A stretch of 64,000 nucleotides of DNA from NCBI GenBank assembly GCA_036417435.1, contig CM070899.1, forward strand, positions 168,359,494-168,423,493. The letters run 5' to 3'. A model generated the notes under the pieces. It was given only the letters and a program-made list of their open reading frames with translations. It was not told the DNA's origin and ran no database searches. The position numbers were made by a program, and so were the translations under genes. The DNA comes from Inia geoffrensis. Taxonomy: Eukaryota; Chordata; Mammalia; Artiodactyla; Iniidae. Shown here piece after piece: positions 34,085-46,552 of the stretch; position 1 is the stretch's first letter, and each line of letters opens with the position of its first letter.

Positions 34085-34250
34085 GGTAAATCTGGGTTTC
34101 AATTCCAGTTCCAATACTTACTAGCTGTGTGAGGTTGGGTAAGCGGCTTGCCCTCTCGGAACCTGTTTTCTTATCTATAAATGGGGCCTAAAGTATTTAG
34201 AAAGTGCCTGGCCCAGCCTGTAACATAATGGGCACTCACAGATGTTTGTC
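34085..34250 (+). repeat. MIR fragment
   Basis: TACTTACTAGCTGTGTGAGG, GTTTTCTTATCTATAAATGG, and GTGCCTGGCCCAGCCTGTAA match the MIR core and 3' end. Confidence 0.8.
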
Positions 34251-34259
34251 TGGTTCTTC

Positions 34260-35570
34260 CCTTTTCAGCATTCTAATGAATGTCTTCTCACTTTGAAATT
34301 CCTGCCCTGGTACAGGCTTGGAGAGTGAAGGGGGCAAGGGTAGTGGCTTTGGAAAAGGCAAAGTCCTCTGGACCAGGACTCTCCATGGGAACAGCTCCCG
34401 GCTGGCGGTCTCTGACCCGTCAGGGGGCACAGAACAGGGACAGCACCTCACAATCTCAGGTCGCCAAACGTCTGGAGGAAATAAGAGCTCGGGGTAACCC
34501 TCTGCCTCCCCTTGTTTTTCATTTCAGTGTGGACTCCCCAGGATATATACCCCCAAGCACCCTCACTTTCAAAGCTTAGATCGTTCCCAAATCATCAGAC
34601 TTGGCTTCTTTTGTAAATAAAAAATAGTTATCTGATGTTTCGTTAGTGTTTAGACGTCTGATCAAAGCAGTTATCCAAAGTCTGAATATAGAGAAATAAA
34701 TCTCCAGTGAAAGAGGAAGGGGGCTCTCTTTCTATTTCTCTGGTTTATGCTGTTCTCCCGCCCTCCCCTCACATGCAGATGTCCTGGCTCTGTGTCTCTT
34801 CAATCTCTCACAAAACCAACAATCCAGGGAATTTTCTGTTTGCCCAGAAGAGCCAGTTTAGTAGTGAGGGATTGTCATCGGCTCCTCTCCGGCCCCACGT
34901 GCCTTCGTGTAAGCTCGTCCGTCGCCTGTAAGGACCGGCTGTCCCGAGTGTACAGCTGTGCCCCCTCGGTCTGTGATCTTGTCAGAAACTGACTCACACT
35001 GAGTAGGGCACTGATCATGGTTTACGTGGGGCTCCAGCACAACCCCCAAATGCCCAGCTCCAGGCACCGAGGAAGAGCCATCCCCCGAATGAGGACCCCT
35101 TAGTCCCGGCAGGGTTGGAGGTGAGATGCAGGTAGTTAGGAAGACCAGCCACACGGCTGGGTTATTCTAGCAGTGGTGTAGGGCCCCAGCTGGTGTCGCT
35201 GCCCAGTGAGCCACTTCTCCCACGCTGAGGAGCCCAGGGGCGGAAGGTGTCGTCCCCATCCCCGCGGTCCTGCCCGGCCCTGCCACCTGCTACGGCGGGC
35301 TGACCGTTGGAGGGGCGGCTGTGTCACCCGCTGATGCCCACAGACTAGATGTTGGGGGAGCCGGGATTCCACGAAAGCCAACCGCTCTGCTCTTGAACCT
35401 CTCTACCCCCATCACAACACCCCCATGACAGCCTCCTATACCCTGACAGGTGAGCCCTGTTATTTTGGAAAGGTGTCAGGGACTTTGAGTTCTGATCCAG
35501 ACTTAGAATGAATCTCCTGTGTGACCTGGAGTAAATTGCCCGCTCTCTCAGAGCCCTTTTCACCAGGTCG
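34260..35570. other. Unique intronic sequence
   Basis: No repeat recognised. The section 34880-35380 is richer in G+C than its surroundings. Short open frames on both strands show no family resemblance. Confidence 0.4.
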
Positions 35571-35574
35571 ATAG

Positions 35575-35760
35575 GTTTGCAACCCCGCTGTGTGTATGTT
35601 AGAATCACCTGGAGAGATTAAGCAGCCAAAGCACCAGTGCCTGCCCTCCACCCTCAGGAATGTGGACCTCTTTCCTCTGCAGAAGGGCCCGGGCAATGGC
35701 TAAAGATGCTCAGGGGATTCTCACATGCAGCTAGAGTCCAAAGGACCAAGTTAGACGGGG
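35575..35760 (+). repeat. MER5-type hAT DNA-transposon fragment
   Basis: TGTTAGAATCACCTGGAGAG, then CAGTGCCTGCCCTCCACCCT, ATGCTCAGGGGATTCTCACA and TGCAGCTAGAGTCCAAAGG correspond to the non-autonomous MER5 (CATCAGAATCACCTGGAGGG ...). Ends approximate. Confidence 0.65.
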
Positions 35761-36764
35761 CAAGAACACTTTTGAGAAAGTGGAAGTCACTCCGTTAACT
35801 TAATTTGGTGTTACTGTCATTACATTTTCCACTCATTTTGGTGATGACTAAGAATTTTGACCCAACCGAGGTAAAGCGGCTATGATCATTCATGACCTGC
35901 TTTGGTTTTGTGTTTCTTAACGTTGCTTCCAACACCCAGTGCAGACCATTGTTGAGTGAGAATTAGGTGTTTCACTGCCCTAAACACAAACACCCCCAAA
36001 TTTTGAGCCTCTCACCGCGCTCGCAGTGACTTTTCTGTGGAATATCATAATAGCGCTTCCCTGGGAGACCATGGTCTTACAGTGGACGGGCAAAGCCGTC
36101 TCCACGCTTGGGATTCCAGGAAGCACTCGTGCTTCCCAGTTAGAACCCCCTGAGGCTCCTTCAGGGAGACAGGTGTCAAACATAAGGGTAAGGGAAAAAA
36201 TGGTTTTGACTGATACGGCAGTTAACTTCAGCTTCGAAATCTTTCAAGGAAGGGTCTGCAGGAAATCACAGGTTTATGTGAATGTGAAAAGAACAACTGG
36301 AAAGTTTCGCAGTGGCAAGATAAGCGCCGTAATTATATTTAAATGAGTACAGAAGAAAATTTCACCACAAACTGCATTAACTAAAGAAGGTTTTCGACAC
36401 TGGGGTATAATTGAATTAACATTAGGGTCTGTGTTCGGGCTAGTGCCTCACTGGTTCTGCCTGGGCCTGGTGCCCCCTTCAGCAAAGCATTCCTGTTTGT
36501 TCCACTCCAGGTCCGGGGTGGGCGTGTGGATCAAACTCCACTAATGGTGAATTTTTAGCAGAAAAGATAACACCTTCTGAGGGTCTAATACGGTTTGTGC
36601 TGTGAGGGGAAAAAAATGCAGGTTTAACAGGAAGAATATGATCTTTTAAGGCACTATTTGATTTCACGTGTGTTTTTGTATGACTTCGTTGAGGGAATCA
36701 CTTTTCCAAAAAAAATGCTGTAACGCACGTGCTTCTATGGGGCTTTGCCGTTACAGATTTATAA

Positions 36765-36925
36765 AGTATTAATTCCCAGTGTGATCCTGGGAAGGAGGCT
36801 GTGCGGTATCTAGTCATCCTCATTTTGCAGATGAGAAGACTGAGATTTACTGTTATGAAATAACGGTCACATAGCTAGACATTTGGATCTTCGGGGACTG
36901 GACTCACATTAAGACTCTCATTTTG
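36765..36925 (-). repeat. MIR fragment (diverged)
   Basis: TCATTTTGCAGATGAGAAGACTG followed by GGTCACATAGCTAGACATTTG is reverse-complement MIR core. The flanks are weak. Confidence 0.65.
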
Positions 36926-37032
36926 GTGCTTTTTCTGTCTTAGAAATTTTCACGTGGTTTTACTTTGAGCTTTAAAAAGTAAGGATTTTTAAGTGGAGTT
37001 TTCATTTTGAAGTGAAAGCATGAGAAAGTTGA

Positions 37033-37157
37033 AAAAAAATTTTTAGCATCTTTATTGGGGTATAATTGCTTTACAATGGTGTGTTAGTTTCTGCTTTATA
37101 ACAGAGTGAATCAGTTATACGTATACATATGTTCCCATATCTCTTTCCTCTTGCATC
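37033..37157 (-). mobile_element. L1 3'-end fragment, artiodactyl/cetacean type, antisense
   Basis: TTTATTGGGGTATAATTGCTT, ACAATGGTGTGTTAGTTTCTG and GAGTGAATCAGTTATACGTAT are the last about 120 bp of a cetartiodactyl L1 3' UTR, truncated at its 5' side. Confidence 0.85.
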
Positions 37158-37159
37158 TC

Positions 37160-40100
37160 AAAATTGAAAATTTTGAAATAAGAAAATCAGCCTTCCTTTG
37201 CCCAGTAACCCAAATATGTCTCCACCTTTGCATTCATCTAGCTCTTGAGAATCGTCAAGTCCTTTTCCTGCAAAGGGCATCCTGAGACATTCAGGATCTA
37301 AAAAACTGATCATGGGCAGGTAGGAAGAAAAGTAAAGCAAGCTGCGTTAAGAGAAACTGCCTGGACCCTTGAAATAAACTCTTCCTAACCACTCCCCCCC
37401 CTCGCCTTTTGTAATTATTAGCAAAGATCAATGACACCATGATATATGATGCTGTTTTACTAGGAATATATTGTTGAATTTTAATAGATAACTCACTGAG
37501 TCAGATAGCAGTTTCTGAACCCCAAAGAAAGTGGCATTGGTTGCAGACACCCATAGGTATTATTTACCATGGAGGAGTTCAACTCGGTTTTTATTTGCTG
37601 TCTGTTTCACAGCAGACAATACACCATCATTTTTTATGGTGCCGTATGGGTTACAAAAAGACTGATGGCTCTTTGCTGGGTGAGTCATAATCTCAAGAAG
37701 GAGTGGAGGTGAGCTTTGCTCTCAGTGGCCTCTGCCCTGAGTTATAATTTTCAGTGGGTCACCTTTAGGCATATGCTGTGCCATTTGTCTCATCTGGATA
37801 TAAGGGGGACAGTAGTGCCTTTCCCTGCACAGTTCAGAAGGAGCTTTTGAAAGCCATAGAAATCTATGATATTTATTGTCAGTGTTCCAGTCTGAACTTA
37901 AAGTCACCTCCTATCACACCTCTAGGTGTAATAATATCTCTCTTTCTATTACAACCGAGTAATGTCACACTTGGCACTTTCACTGTCCTTTTCCTAGAAT
38001 ATCCCCATAGTGCTCGCTAAGAGTGTTAACTGCTATTTGTCTCCCTTTTTCTGCACCGGAGGAGAGAGCAGAAACACACCGGGCACCGAGAGATTTCGTG
38101 TGCAGTAAATAGGCATTTCTGGACAGCGACAAGTGAAATTCCGGCATTCCCTGACCCCTGCTTCTGTGCTTTTTCTGCATCGGGTCACAAGGCTTGATGG
38201 CCATGCTTAAGTATCATTCTTCTTACCCCTTCCTTTTTCCTAATCATCAGACTTGGTTCTACCTCTGCCGCACCCATCCAGGCCAATAGCAAAGCATACG
38301 GAAAGCAGTGTCATCAAGGAAAACAGGATAGGAGCTAAATCATGTTTAAAGTTTTGGCTGGCGTCATATTGGAATTAGGACACAAGTTAATTCACCATTA
38401 CCTAGGTACTCCAAACCAAGCTCAGCTGGCAGGCCTTAGCACCCCAGCTCTGCATTTGCTGAAAAGTGGAGGAAAAAGGAGCCGCGATTGCTAAGTCGAT
38501 AAACAGCATGTTTCCAATCCAGTAATATTTTACATGAACTGGCACTGGTAACCACATATCACTTATCTTCTGAATCCGTGTTTCACATCGCCTCCGACTT
38601 GAGGCCAGGAACAGTACAGCTGTGCCAAAGAGTGGGTGGAAAAATAGCCTTATTGTTAACCTGCGTTGAAAACATAATGGCTTCTCAAATGTCTTCATTC
38701 GCAGATGTTGTCCACGGCTATTAAGGCTCTTCCTTGAATGCGGCAGATTAGAGTTTTCGTGTAAACCTGCTCTGTCCACGTCTGTGGGGCACCCGCGCCT
38801 TGGGGAAAAAAAAGCATTAGTCCCTCGAAAATGGCTGTATCCTTTCCGTTTCCATATGGTCCGAATCCGTAAGTGGGCTGTTTCTCTTGGTTAGCAGTGT
38901 GTGAGCATATACACCCATAAAGGTGTCATTTAGAGTCATTTGGACCCGTCATCCCATGGCGACCCTACAGAGCCCGCGAGTGTGGTTGGCCTCCTTGTCG
39001 AGGACAAGAAGGGATGGAGAGCGATTTCCCAGGAGCCGCTCAGCCTCTGCAACCGCCAATCCAGGTTTATAAACAAGCAAGTTTAGACACCCTGTTTGAT
39101 AATAACTTCCATCTGCAGAGGCCCCGTTTCCACATCATCGTCTCATTTGTCCCCCCATCACGGCCCTGAGAGTACACACGGTGGGGCTGGCGTCTTGATG
39201 GTACACCAAACGGGAATCTGTGGTTGGAGGTGGTCAGGGACTTGCCCGGCTGGGAGACGGGGGGACGAAGGCCACCGCCTTGGACTCAGGCCAGTGGTCC
39301 TGCTGTTCGACCAGGCAGACGGCTTCATCCAGGGGCCTCCCATCGCCACGTGGGACACCTCTTTTCTCCTGCGTCAAAAAGGCTTTGTGGTTTCGGAGGC
39401 GTCCATTGTCATCTCAAGTCCTGGTTCCCATGAAATGAACAGATACTGGGGTAGCAAAGCGGCCCTTATCAGGTGTCACAGGGAAAAGAGAAAACAAAAA
39501 TCACTCTCTGTATTCTCCAGAATCCAGCTTGGCGTCCAGGTCGCATGATACCTCCAAGGAAGGTAGTAGTAGCATTGATCGGCCGTCTCTCAAAGAGCCA
39601 CTTTTCTTTTAAACAATGCACGGTGGAAGAAACACAGACTGGCCTTTGGACTGTCATGCTCAATATGCTGAATAGAATCTTGCTTCTGTTTGACTGACAT
39701 GGTCACTGGCACGGTGGCGGGGGGGCAACTCTTAAAGCTTTATTCCCAAGCGGGTGTCTGATACTTAGGTGCATGTGCACAAAATCTGTTCGTGCCTGCT
39801 TTATGGGTAGATATTTTACTGCGGATTTTAATTCATGCCTTTACGAGGAATCTTCTATATCTTTTTGATGCTGACAGTTTTATTAAGGCTATTTCTTTAG
39901 GTTTTGTTGTTATTACTCCATTAAAAATGTATTGTTGTGGCAGCTTTGAGGCGGTTGCAAAATACTCCTTTTTTTTTTTTTTTAAATACACAAGCTGGAT
40001 TAAAATGTACAGTAACTGTCACCTGGTAACCAGACCCCATATAATTATGTCACCATTTGCCAGTGATTTATTGCTTTAAATTGGAGTCAGCTGATATTTG

Positions 40101-43100
40101 ATTCCACCGTTCTGAACTCTGCAGGGTTAATCTGGAGCCCGCTGGTACACATGAAATAGTTTTACCTGCTGTTCTAAGACTGATGAAACGTTTAAAAGAT
40201 GGTTGTGTAACCAGTCAGTTATCGCTCAGTGTTACAGCTTATTCCGCTCAGCAGTGTACAATCTCCAAAATAATTATTCTGCTGTAGTTAGAACATGGGA
40301 GCCGAATGCAGCCACTGATAAAAACTGCATTCACCAAGTCCTTTTCCAAATTGGATAGTTCTATTTTGTTATCTCCTTAGAGGGAAAACATGGGTTGTGA
40401 TGGTCAGACCTCCTGGGAGCTTGAAAGCTTAGGGCAAGGCCTGGGAGACAGAACACTTAATCTATTGTCAGTGGCTTTTTCTACCTTTGACCTTTTGTTT
40501 TCAGATAAACTTGATTAGACTAGACTTTCATTCACTCATCTGGATGTAGGTAGGCTCCTTGGAAATAGGGATACTGATTCTTAGAGTTTTCTTTTGTCCT
40601 AAAAGCAGTCAAAAGATATCTAAAGTCGGGAGGATTGGGGGGGAAAAAGAAAAAAAATTCCAGACTGGTGTCCCCTTTTTAGCATTCTCCTTTCATCACC
40701 ATGTATTGAAGAAGACCTGAAAGGGAAAGGTTATTTGGTCAGCATCAGACCTAGCATTTTCTGCAAAGCTCACCTGAGGGAAAAGCATCATAGATTTTTT
40801 TTTTTTCATAAACTATGTAGTCTGTGGGGATAATAACTCTGTTTACAAAGACGTTTGCAAAAATCTATAGACGACTTATTGATGTTTCGAGGAAGACCCG
40901 AGACTCAGAATAAAATCTTTTATGTAACGGTCTGCCGATGAGATTACATAACCTGTCTTTGAACTGAAAGTAGAATGTAACTTTTTCAGTTCATGAGAAA
41001 AAAGAATACAATGAATTAATTATATTTGGGGCACTTCTCATCTCGTGGCCCAAGAACAGTTTCTCTGTTGGGTAAGGAGGGGTGCCTCACGGATAGGGGT
41101 TTGTAGAGGTGGGTGAGGTATCATGTATGGTCGTATGGTTGTTTTTTTTTTTTCTTTTAAAGGTGAGAGATTATCAAGGAAGAAATGTTAGTTTTCTTAG
41201 AACCCGAGAATATTGTCTCTGGCTCCAACCTCTTGAACTGGGGACAGTGAGAAGCCATTTGGTTAAGAAGGCAGTGCAAAGTGCTTCCTGTTTGTTTCTG
41301 TGATGATTTACCCTTCCTGATTCAGTTGCTCATCACCTCTTGGCTTCTTCTTTCCCTCTTGAATATATAGTTAAATCACTCCCAAACAGACTCCTGTCCC
41401 TCCAGACCAACACTACTTCTGTTGTTACTTGAACATGGGCCCCACATTGTATTGCTACCCGGCTGGATGCGTCAGAAGTAGACGTCAGGCTTGCACGTAG
41501 AACAAGCCCGTATATTACTGCACTGTCCAGAGTCTGCACTAGACAGATCGGGCCTGGAGAGGTGGATCGATGGGTGTGGCTCCCCTCCTGTCTGAGTACG
41601 CCCTCTCTTGAAAAATATATTTAATTACACAGAGTCTATTTCTAGTCACAGTTAAGTGCAGGCTCTCCAGACTCTACTCAGCTTGTCTGTTAGGACGGGG
41701 AAAACGCCATCAATGTTTCAAAAGCTGCTGACGGGCAAGTTAGGCTTGACGGCTGGAAATTTAGAATTTTTTTTTTTTTTTTAAACTCTCCCTACTATCC
41801 CTGCATGGCTCCCCTAAAGCAGTACTGAGGAAGGGCGTAACATAGAGCAAGGGGTATGATGAAGTCTGACGAGATAAAACCAGTCAGAGTCTTCAGGCTC
41901 CAGATAACCTAGATGTGCCCTGATTGGATGGCCTGCATTTCCCACCTGGGAGCTTTCGAGCACAGCCAGCGCCCAGAGACACCCTGGCATCGATGTCGCG
42001 AAACTGGGTCGTGGAAGGTGCATTCCAGAGAATATATATTTTAGGGCAGATCTTCCAGGGACAGCATTTGAGGGACCTTCCAGATTTCTAGTTGTGGTTG
42101 GAGACAGCGAATGATGTTCAAACGCACCCAAACTTTCCAGCTATTGCCTTGGCGGTCCTGTGAGAGGTTTGGGGGGGTGGGGGGGGGTGGAGTAAATGAA
42201 TTCTTTGGGGCCACTCTAGAAGCTTTAGAAGTAGTTTGCAAGAACCCGTTAGTCTATATGATTTCCAGGCTGCCTACAGACTGTTCAGGAATCGTGTTTC
42301 CGTGTAGGTATCTCTCAAGTCCAACCTCACCTTCGCCTCCGTTCGAAGTACTAATTTTTCTTTGTCCCTCTATCACAATGCTAAAAAACTCAAAGCATCT
42401 TCTTAGCACAAAGAGACGTAGTATTCTGTATACTTCTTTAGATTCACATGAACTCTCAAGCAACGGGGATAAAGAAAAGAGGTGAATTTATTAAATTTTT
42501 AAAATACCTGTTCCCTAGATTTTCGTAGGCTACACCTTGATACCGCGTATATTCGGTTTTACGTGGGCGTGTGCTTATTTTTGTGAATTTTTTGGGAGAG
42601 ATTTAAAACAATTGCAGATCTACCTAGGCACCAAAAGGACTTGGAGACACCACTTGCTAGCCCATAACTCAACCCAGGAAAATGGTACAGGAGATGGCCT
42701 CCTTCCTCTGCAAACTTGGTCCAGACCCCTTGAGACCTCTTCAGGTCAGATTTCTGTACCCACCTGCACGGCAGGCCCTGCCTGGTCCCCAGACCCACTT
42801 GAGATGCTAATAGGTTGGAGAAGCAGTAGAGCGAAGGGGTGGAGGGATAAACCTGAATTGCTGGATCAGCGCTTTGAGAAATGGTAACAAAAAGAAGAGA
42901 GAAAAGATTGAGAGAGGAGACAGAAAATTTACTTGTGTTCGTGGACTAAATCTCACCGACAGATGAAATTAGGAATCATTTAGCGATGTGGATTGAAATG
43001 TGTTAGACTTTCCTATCAAGATTACATCCTCCTGTGAATCTAGTCAATTTTGCCGAGTGGTTTGTTTAAAAAAAAAAAAAAAATATTCTCACCACAAAGC

Positions 43101-43320
43101 CATTAAATCCGGTTTAAACGCATCACTCACTTTATCCACCTGATTTTTCTATAGCTGTCCACCAGCTTCTAATTTTCTGAAACCAAATTCTAAAGCACAC
43201 TCACTTCGATCCTTCTGGTGTGTTTTTAGCACAGCTACTTTGGGCAGGACGCCAACAATGTGCTAAAGGTGTGGGCCAAAGAGCACTAATAACATTGTCC
43301 TTGTTTCAACTATATACTTT
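37160..43320. other. Unique intronic sequence, repeat-poor
   Basis: In 6 kb only poly-T runs (39970-39983, 40797-40806, 41143-41152, 41768-41782), a poly-A run near 43067 and a G-rich run at 42171-42190 stand out. The interval 39985-40350 has no repeat and looks like the type of sequence often found as conserved non-coding DNA, but this is a guess from texture. Open frames at 39096-39548 and 42111-42485 are short and without known domains. Confidence 0.4.
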
Positions 43321-43322
43321 TT

Positions 43323-43343
43323 ATATCTATCTATCTATCTATC

Positions 43344-43377
<34 letters not shown>

Positions 43378-43384
43378 TTTTTTT
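43323..43384. repeat. Compound microsatellite (TATC)n(TA)n(T)n
   Basis: TATC units to about 43345, then TA units to about 43360, then a 24-base T run to 43384. The order suggests an antisense poly-A/AT tail that expanded, but no retroelement body is recognised beside it. Confidence 0.9.
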
Positions 43385-43389
43385 ACCGT

Positions 43390-45590
43390 TTGACGTTGTA
43401 GTAATCAGGAGAGGCTCAACTCCTATAACAGACAGGCCTAAAAATGCATTAGGACTCCAAACACAGCAGTTTCCTTCTTGCTCATGTCAAGAATCCCTTC
43501 TGGGTGTTGTGGGCTGGGGGCCGCTTTCCTCCACGTGGCAATACAGGGAACCAGCCTTCTTCACCTTGTGGCTCGGCCCTCCCCTGGGTTTGTTGCTGCC
43601 GCCGCTGTTGTCATTTGCCATGTGCATCCATCCAGAAGGAAAGGAAGGAAAATGGGGAAGACTTAGATCTGCTCTGTTAAAATGCCTGGCCCTGAAGCAG
43701 CAAGTGTCACTCCACTCACGTCCCCTTAGACTGTACGTGGTCACGTGGCAAGAAGCCAGTCTATGTGGCCTCACCCTGCCCTCTGCTGCAGTCCTGGCCC
43801 CGTGGGAGGAATGGATTTGGGTGGGCAGCTGGTGGGCTCTGCCACAGGTGGTGTTTCCCAGGTTCCCCAGAGGATAAGAATCGTGGGGGGCGGGGGTGGG
43901 ACACTTGTACAGATGACCAGGCCTTGGCCCTGAAAATCCTGATCCCATGGGAGGACCCGGGGTTGGTTCCAAGGAATTTATAAACAAGTACATGAGTTGC
44001 AGTCTTAGGCTGAGAATGCCCTGTTGTAAGGAGACCCAACTCGTGACACCCTTTAGTCTTTGGATTTAGCTATGGGCCTCGCTGTATAGACAAGATTATA
44101 TAGTGACACTCGCGTGTAATACTTATACACCTATCCCAACCTGAATTTTTCTTCGAGTGAGCCGATTGCGTCACTTAGTTGATCAAGTTCACCAGTCATT
44201 TTTGACACTTAGTTATTTTTATGATTTATATCAGCTATTGGAATATATCCATTTATGACAGCTCTTTGACATATAGTTCACTGTCTAAGACTGACAAGGG
44301 AAAGAACTCATCGGAGTTTTTTCCCCCTCCTGTCACAACGTTGAATCCTTTAGAGACCTACCATCATGGAAATTAAAAGCGTAAATATATTTGGCGAGTA
44401 GTGGTTGAATTATTTATCAGTGACCTCGGTCCAAAAATGAAGGCTGGAAGGCTGCTGCATCCAGCCTTCCAGATGTTCCAGAAGGGTGACACGAGATGTG
44501 GGGAATTCCACCGGTGCTTTCCAGGGTGCATTTGAATCCCACACTGCCTTCTCCACACTACCCAGCAGTGATGTGGGCCACGTCCCTTTCGACAAAGTGG
44601 ATGTGCTCGGGGAATTGAAACCAACTTTAGGATTAGTCTAACACAGTTATATCCAGGATGGGAGCTCTCCCTCTCACTAACGTAAAAAGTATTCCAGGAC
44701 AGTACAGTCAGTGAAAAGATATTTGCAGTGGCCACAATTTTAATTGCTTGAGTTACTGATCTGCTCATGATAGAATAAAATGGAGAACTAACTACGAGAC
44801 CCTTAGCGGTGGGAGAACATCTCTTGTAACTACAAAGCAGTATTATTATCATTTGTTAGCTGCACAATTAGGGAGCGATAGAGTACAGCAGAGGCTTCAC
44901 CCATACCAATGATCTTCGTTGCCTAGAGCCTTTTAGCTCTTTGCAGAGTGTTTTACAACATGCCTTTCTTCCTGCCCCCACCTTAATCATCGTGTGTGTT
45001 TGTCTGAAATCCAGACGAGCAGTAGCCCTTCAGTTCAAAAGGGGCTAAAGACTTGGAAATGCATCTTCATCCAGTCATCAGAGGATGGAATGGGAACCTG
45101 CGGGGTATTATTTCCTTTCTCCTTTCTTCTAAAAGGTTTAACAGAAGAATAAGTGTCACTGGCAAAGATTGAGGAAAACGAAAGTTCTTAGATCAAATAC
45201 TACTTCAGCGTCTGTGCAGGATGAGGAAGGCTGATAGATGGCACGTTATTCTTGAGTGAAGCCCAATGGCTGCTGATCAGCCAGTGTGTAGAGTTTTCCA
45301 TAATCTTAAAAGCAAGGAGATATTTCACCTTTTCCCTCTGAAGTTTTCGAGGGAGAGAGTCTCCGGCGAAGAAGATGAGTCTTCTCTCTACCTGCTAACG
45401 AATGAGCAGTTAACTCTGCTGCTAAACATTAGACACATCAAGTGCAGGGACTGTGAATTGTATTTTTCTTGTATCCGTCATCAGTTAATACTTACTTAAT
45501 TTCCTGAGAAATGGAAAGCCACGCTTGCTATTTATCTGGGTTGAGATTTAGAGCAATGAGGAAGCACGGTGTTCTTTTTTTTTTTTTTTT
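43390..45590. other. Unique intronic sequence
   Basis: No repeat is recognised. Frames at 43487-43993 (-), 43509-43877 (+) and 44373-44852 (-) overlap one another and have no recognisable domain. The text around 43880-43902 is G-rich. Confidence 0.4.
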
Positions 45591-45597
45591 TAAACAC

Positions 45598-45671
45598 CGT
45601 TTTTTTTTTTGAAGTATAGTTGATTTACACTGTTGTGTTATTTTCAGGTGTACAGCAAAGTGATTCAGTTT

Positions 45672-45706
<35 letters not shown>

Positions 45707-46017
45707 TCTTTTTCAGATTCTTTTCCATTATAGGTTACTACAAGATACTGAATATAATTCCCTGTGCCATACAGTAGGTGCTTGCTGTTTATCTGTTATA
45801 TATATAGTAGTGTGTATCTGTTAATCCCAAACTGCTTATTTATCCCTCCTCCCCCCATTTCCCCTTTGGTAACCATAAGTTTGTGAGTCTATACCTGTGA
45901 GTCTGTTTCCATTTTGTAAATAAGTTCATTTGTATCATATTTTAGATTCCACATATAAGTGATATATGACATTTGTCTTTCTCTGTCTTACTTCATTTGG
46001 TATGATCATCTCTAGGT
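45598..46017 (-). mobile_element. L1 3'-end insertion, artiodactyl/cetacean type, antisense
   Basis: Starts with TTTTTTTTTGAAGTATAGTTG (poly-A tail in antisense), then TACAGCAAAGTGATTCAGTT, an (AC)n array at 45676-45702, CAGATTCTTTTCCATTATAGG, CCCTGTGCCATACAGTAGG and TAGATTCCACATATAAGTGA. It is truncated in the 3' UTR, so it has no coding capacity. Confidence 0.9.
45676..45702. repeat. (AC)n microsatellite inside the L1 3' end
   Basis: About 13 AC units where other L1 copies have a short TATACATAT-type stretch. Confidence 0.9.
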
Positions 46018-46222
46018 CTTTGTCAAGAGTGAGATTGGGGTTCAGGCTTTGCAAATCCAAATACTTCCTCTCTGTGCCTTAGTTTCTTTTGCTGGAAATA
46101 GGGACTTAAAACTAGATGATTACTAAGGCCCCTTTCTGTTCCGCTCTCCAGTCCAAGATTTAAATTGGATCACAGTCAAATCTGGACCAGCCCCTGTCGA
46201 AATTACAGTGCAAGTGAAGTTT

Positions 46223-46541
46223 TTTTGTTTGTTTGTTTTTAGGTTTTTTTAAATTTATTTATTTATTTTTGTCTGTGTTGGGCCTTTGCAGTGCGACGGC
46301 TTCTCATTGCAGTGGCTTTTCTTATTGCGGAGCACGGGCTCTAGGCACGCGGGCTTCAGTAGTTGTGGCACGTGGGCTCAGTAGTTGTTGCTCGGAGGCT
46401 CCAGAGCACAGGCTCCGTAGCTGTGGCGCACGGACTTAGTTGCTCCGCGGCATGTGGGATCTTCCTGGACCAGGGCTCGAACCCGTGTGCCCTGCATTGG
46501 CAGGTGGATTCCTAACCACTGCGCCACCAGGGAAGCCCATG
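46223..46541 (-). mobile_element. CHR-type SINE, long form, antisense
   Basis: T-rich (GTTT)n / AT tail on the left to GCGCCACCAGGGAAGCCC on the right. A 10-bp duplication AGTGAAGTTT flanks it (46213-46222 and 46542-46551). Confidence 0.92.
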
Positions 46542-46552
46542 AGTGAAGTTTC

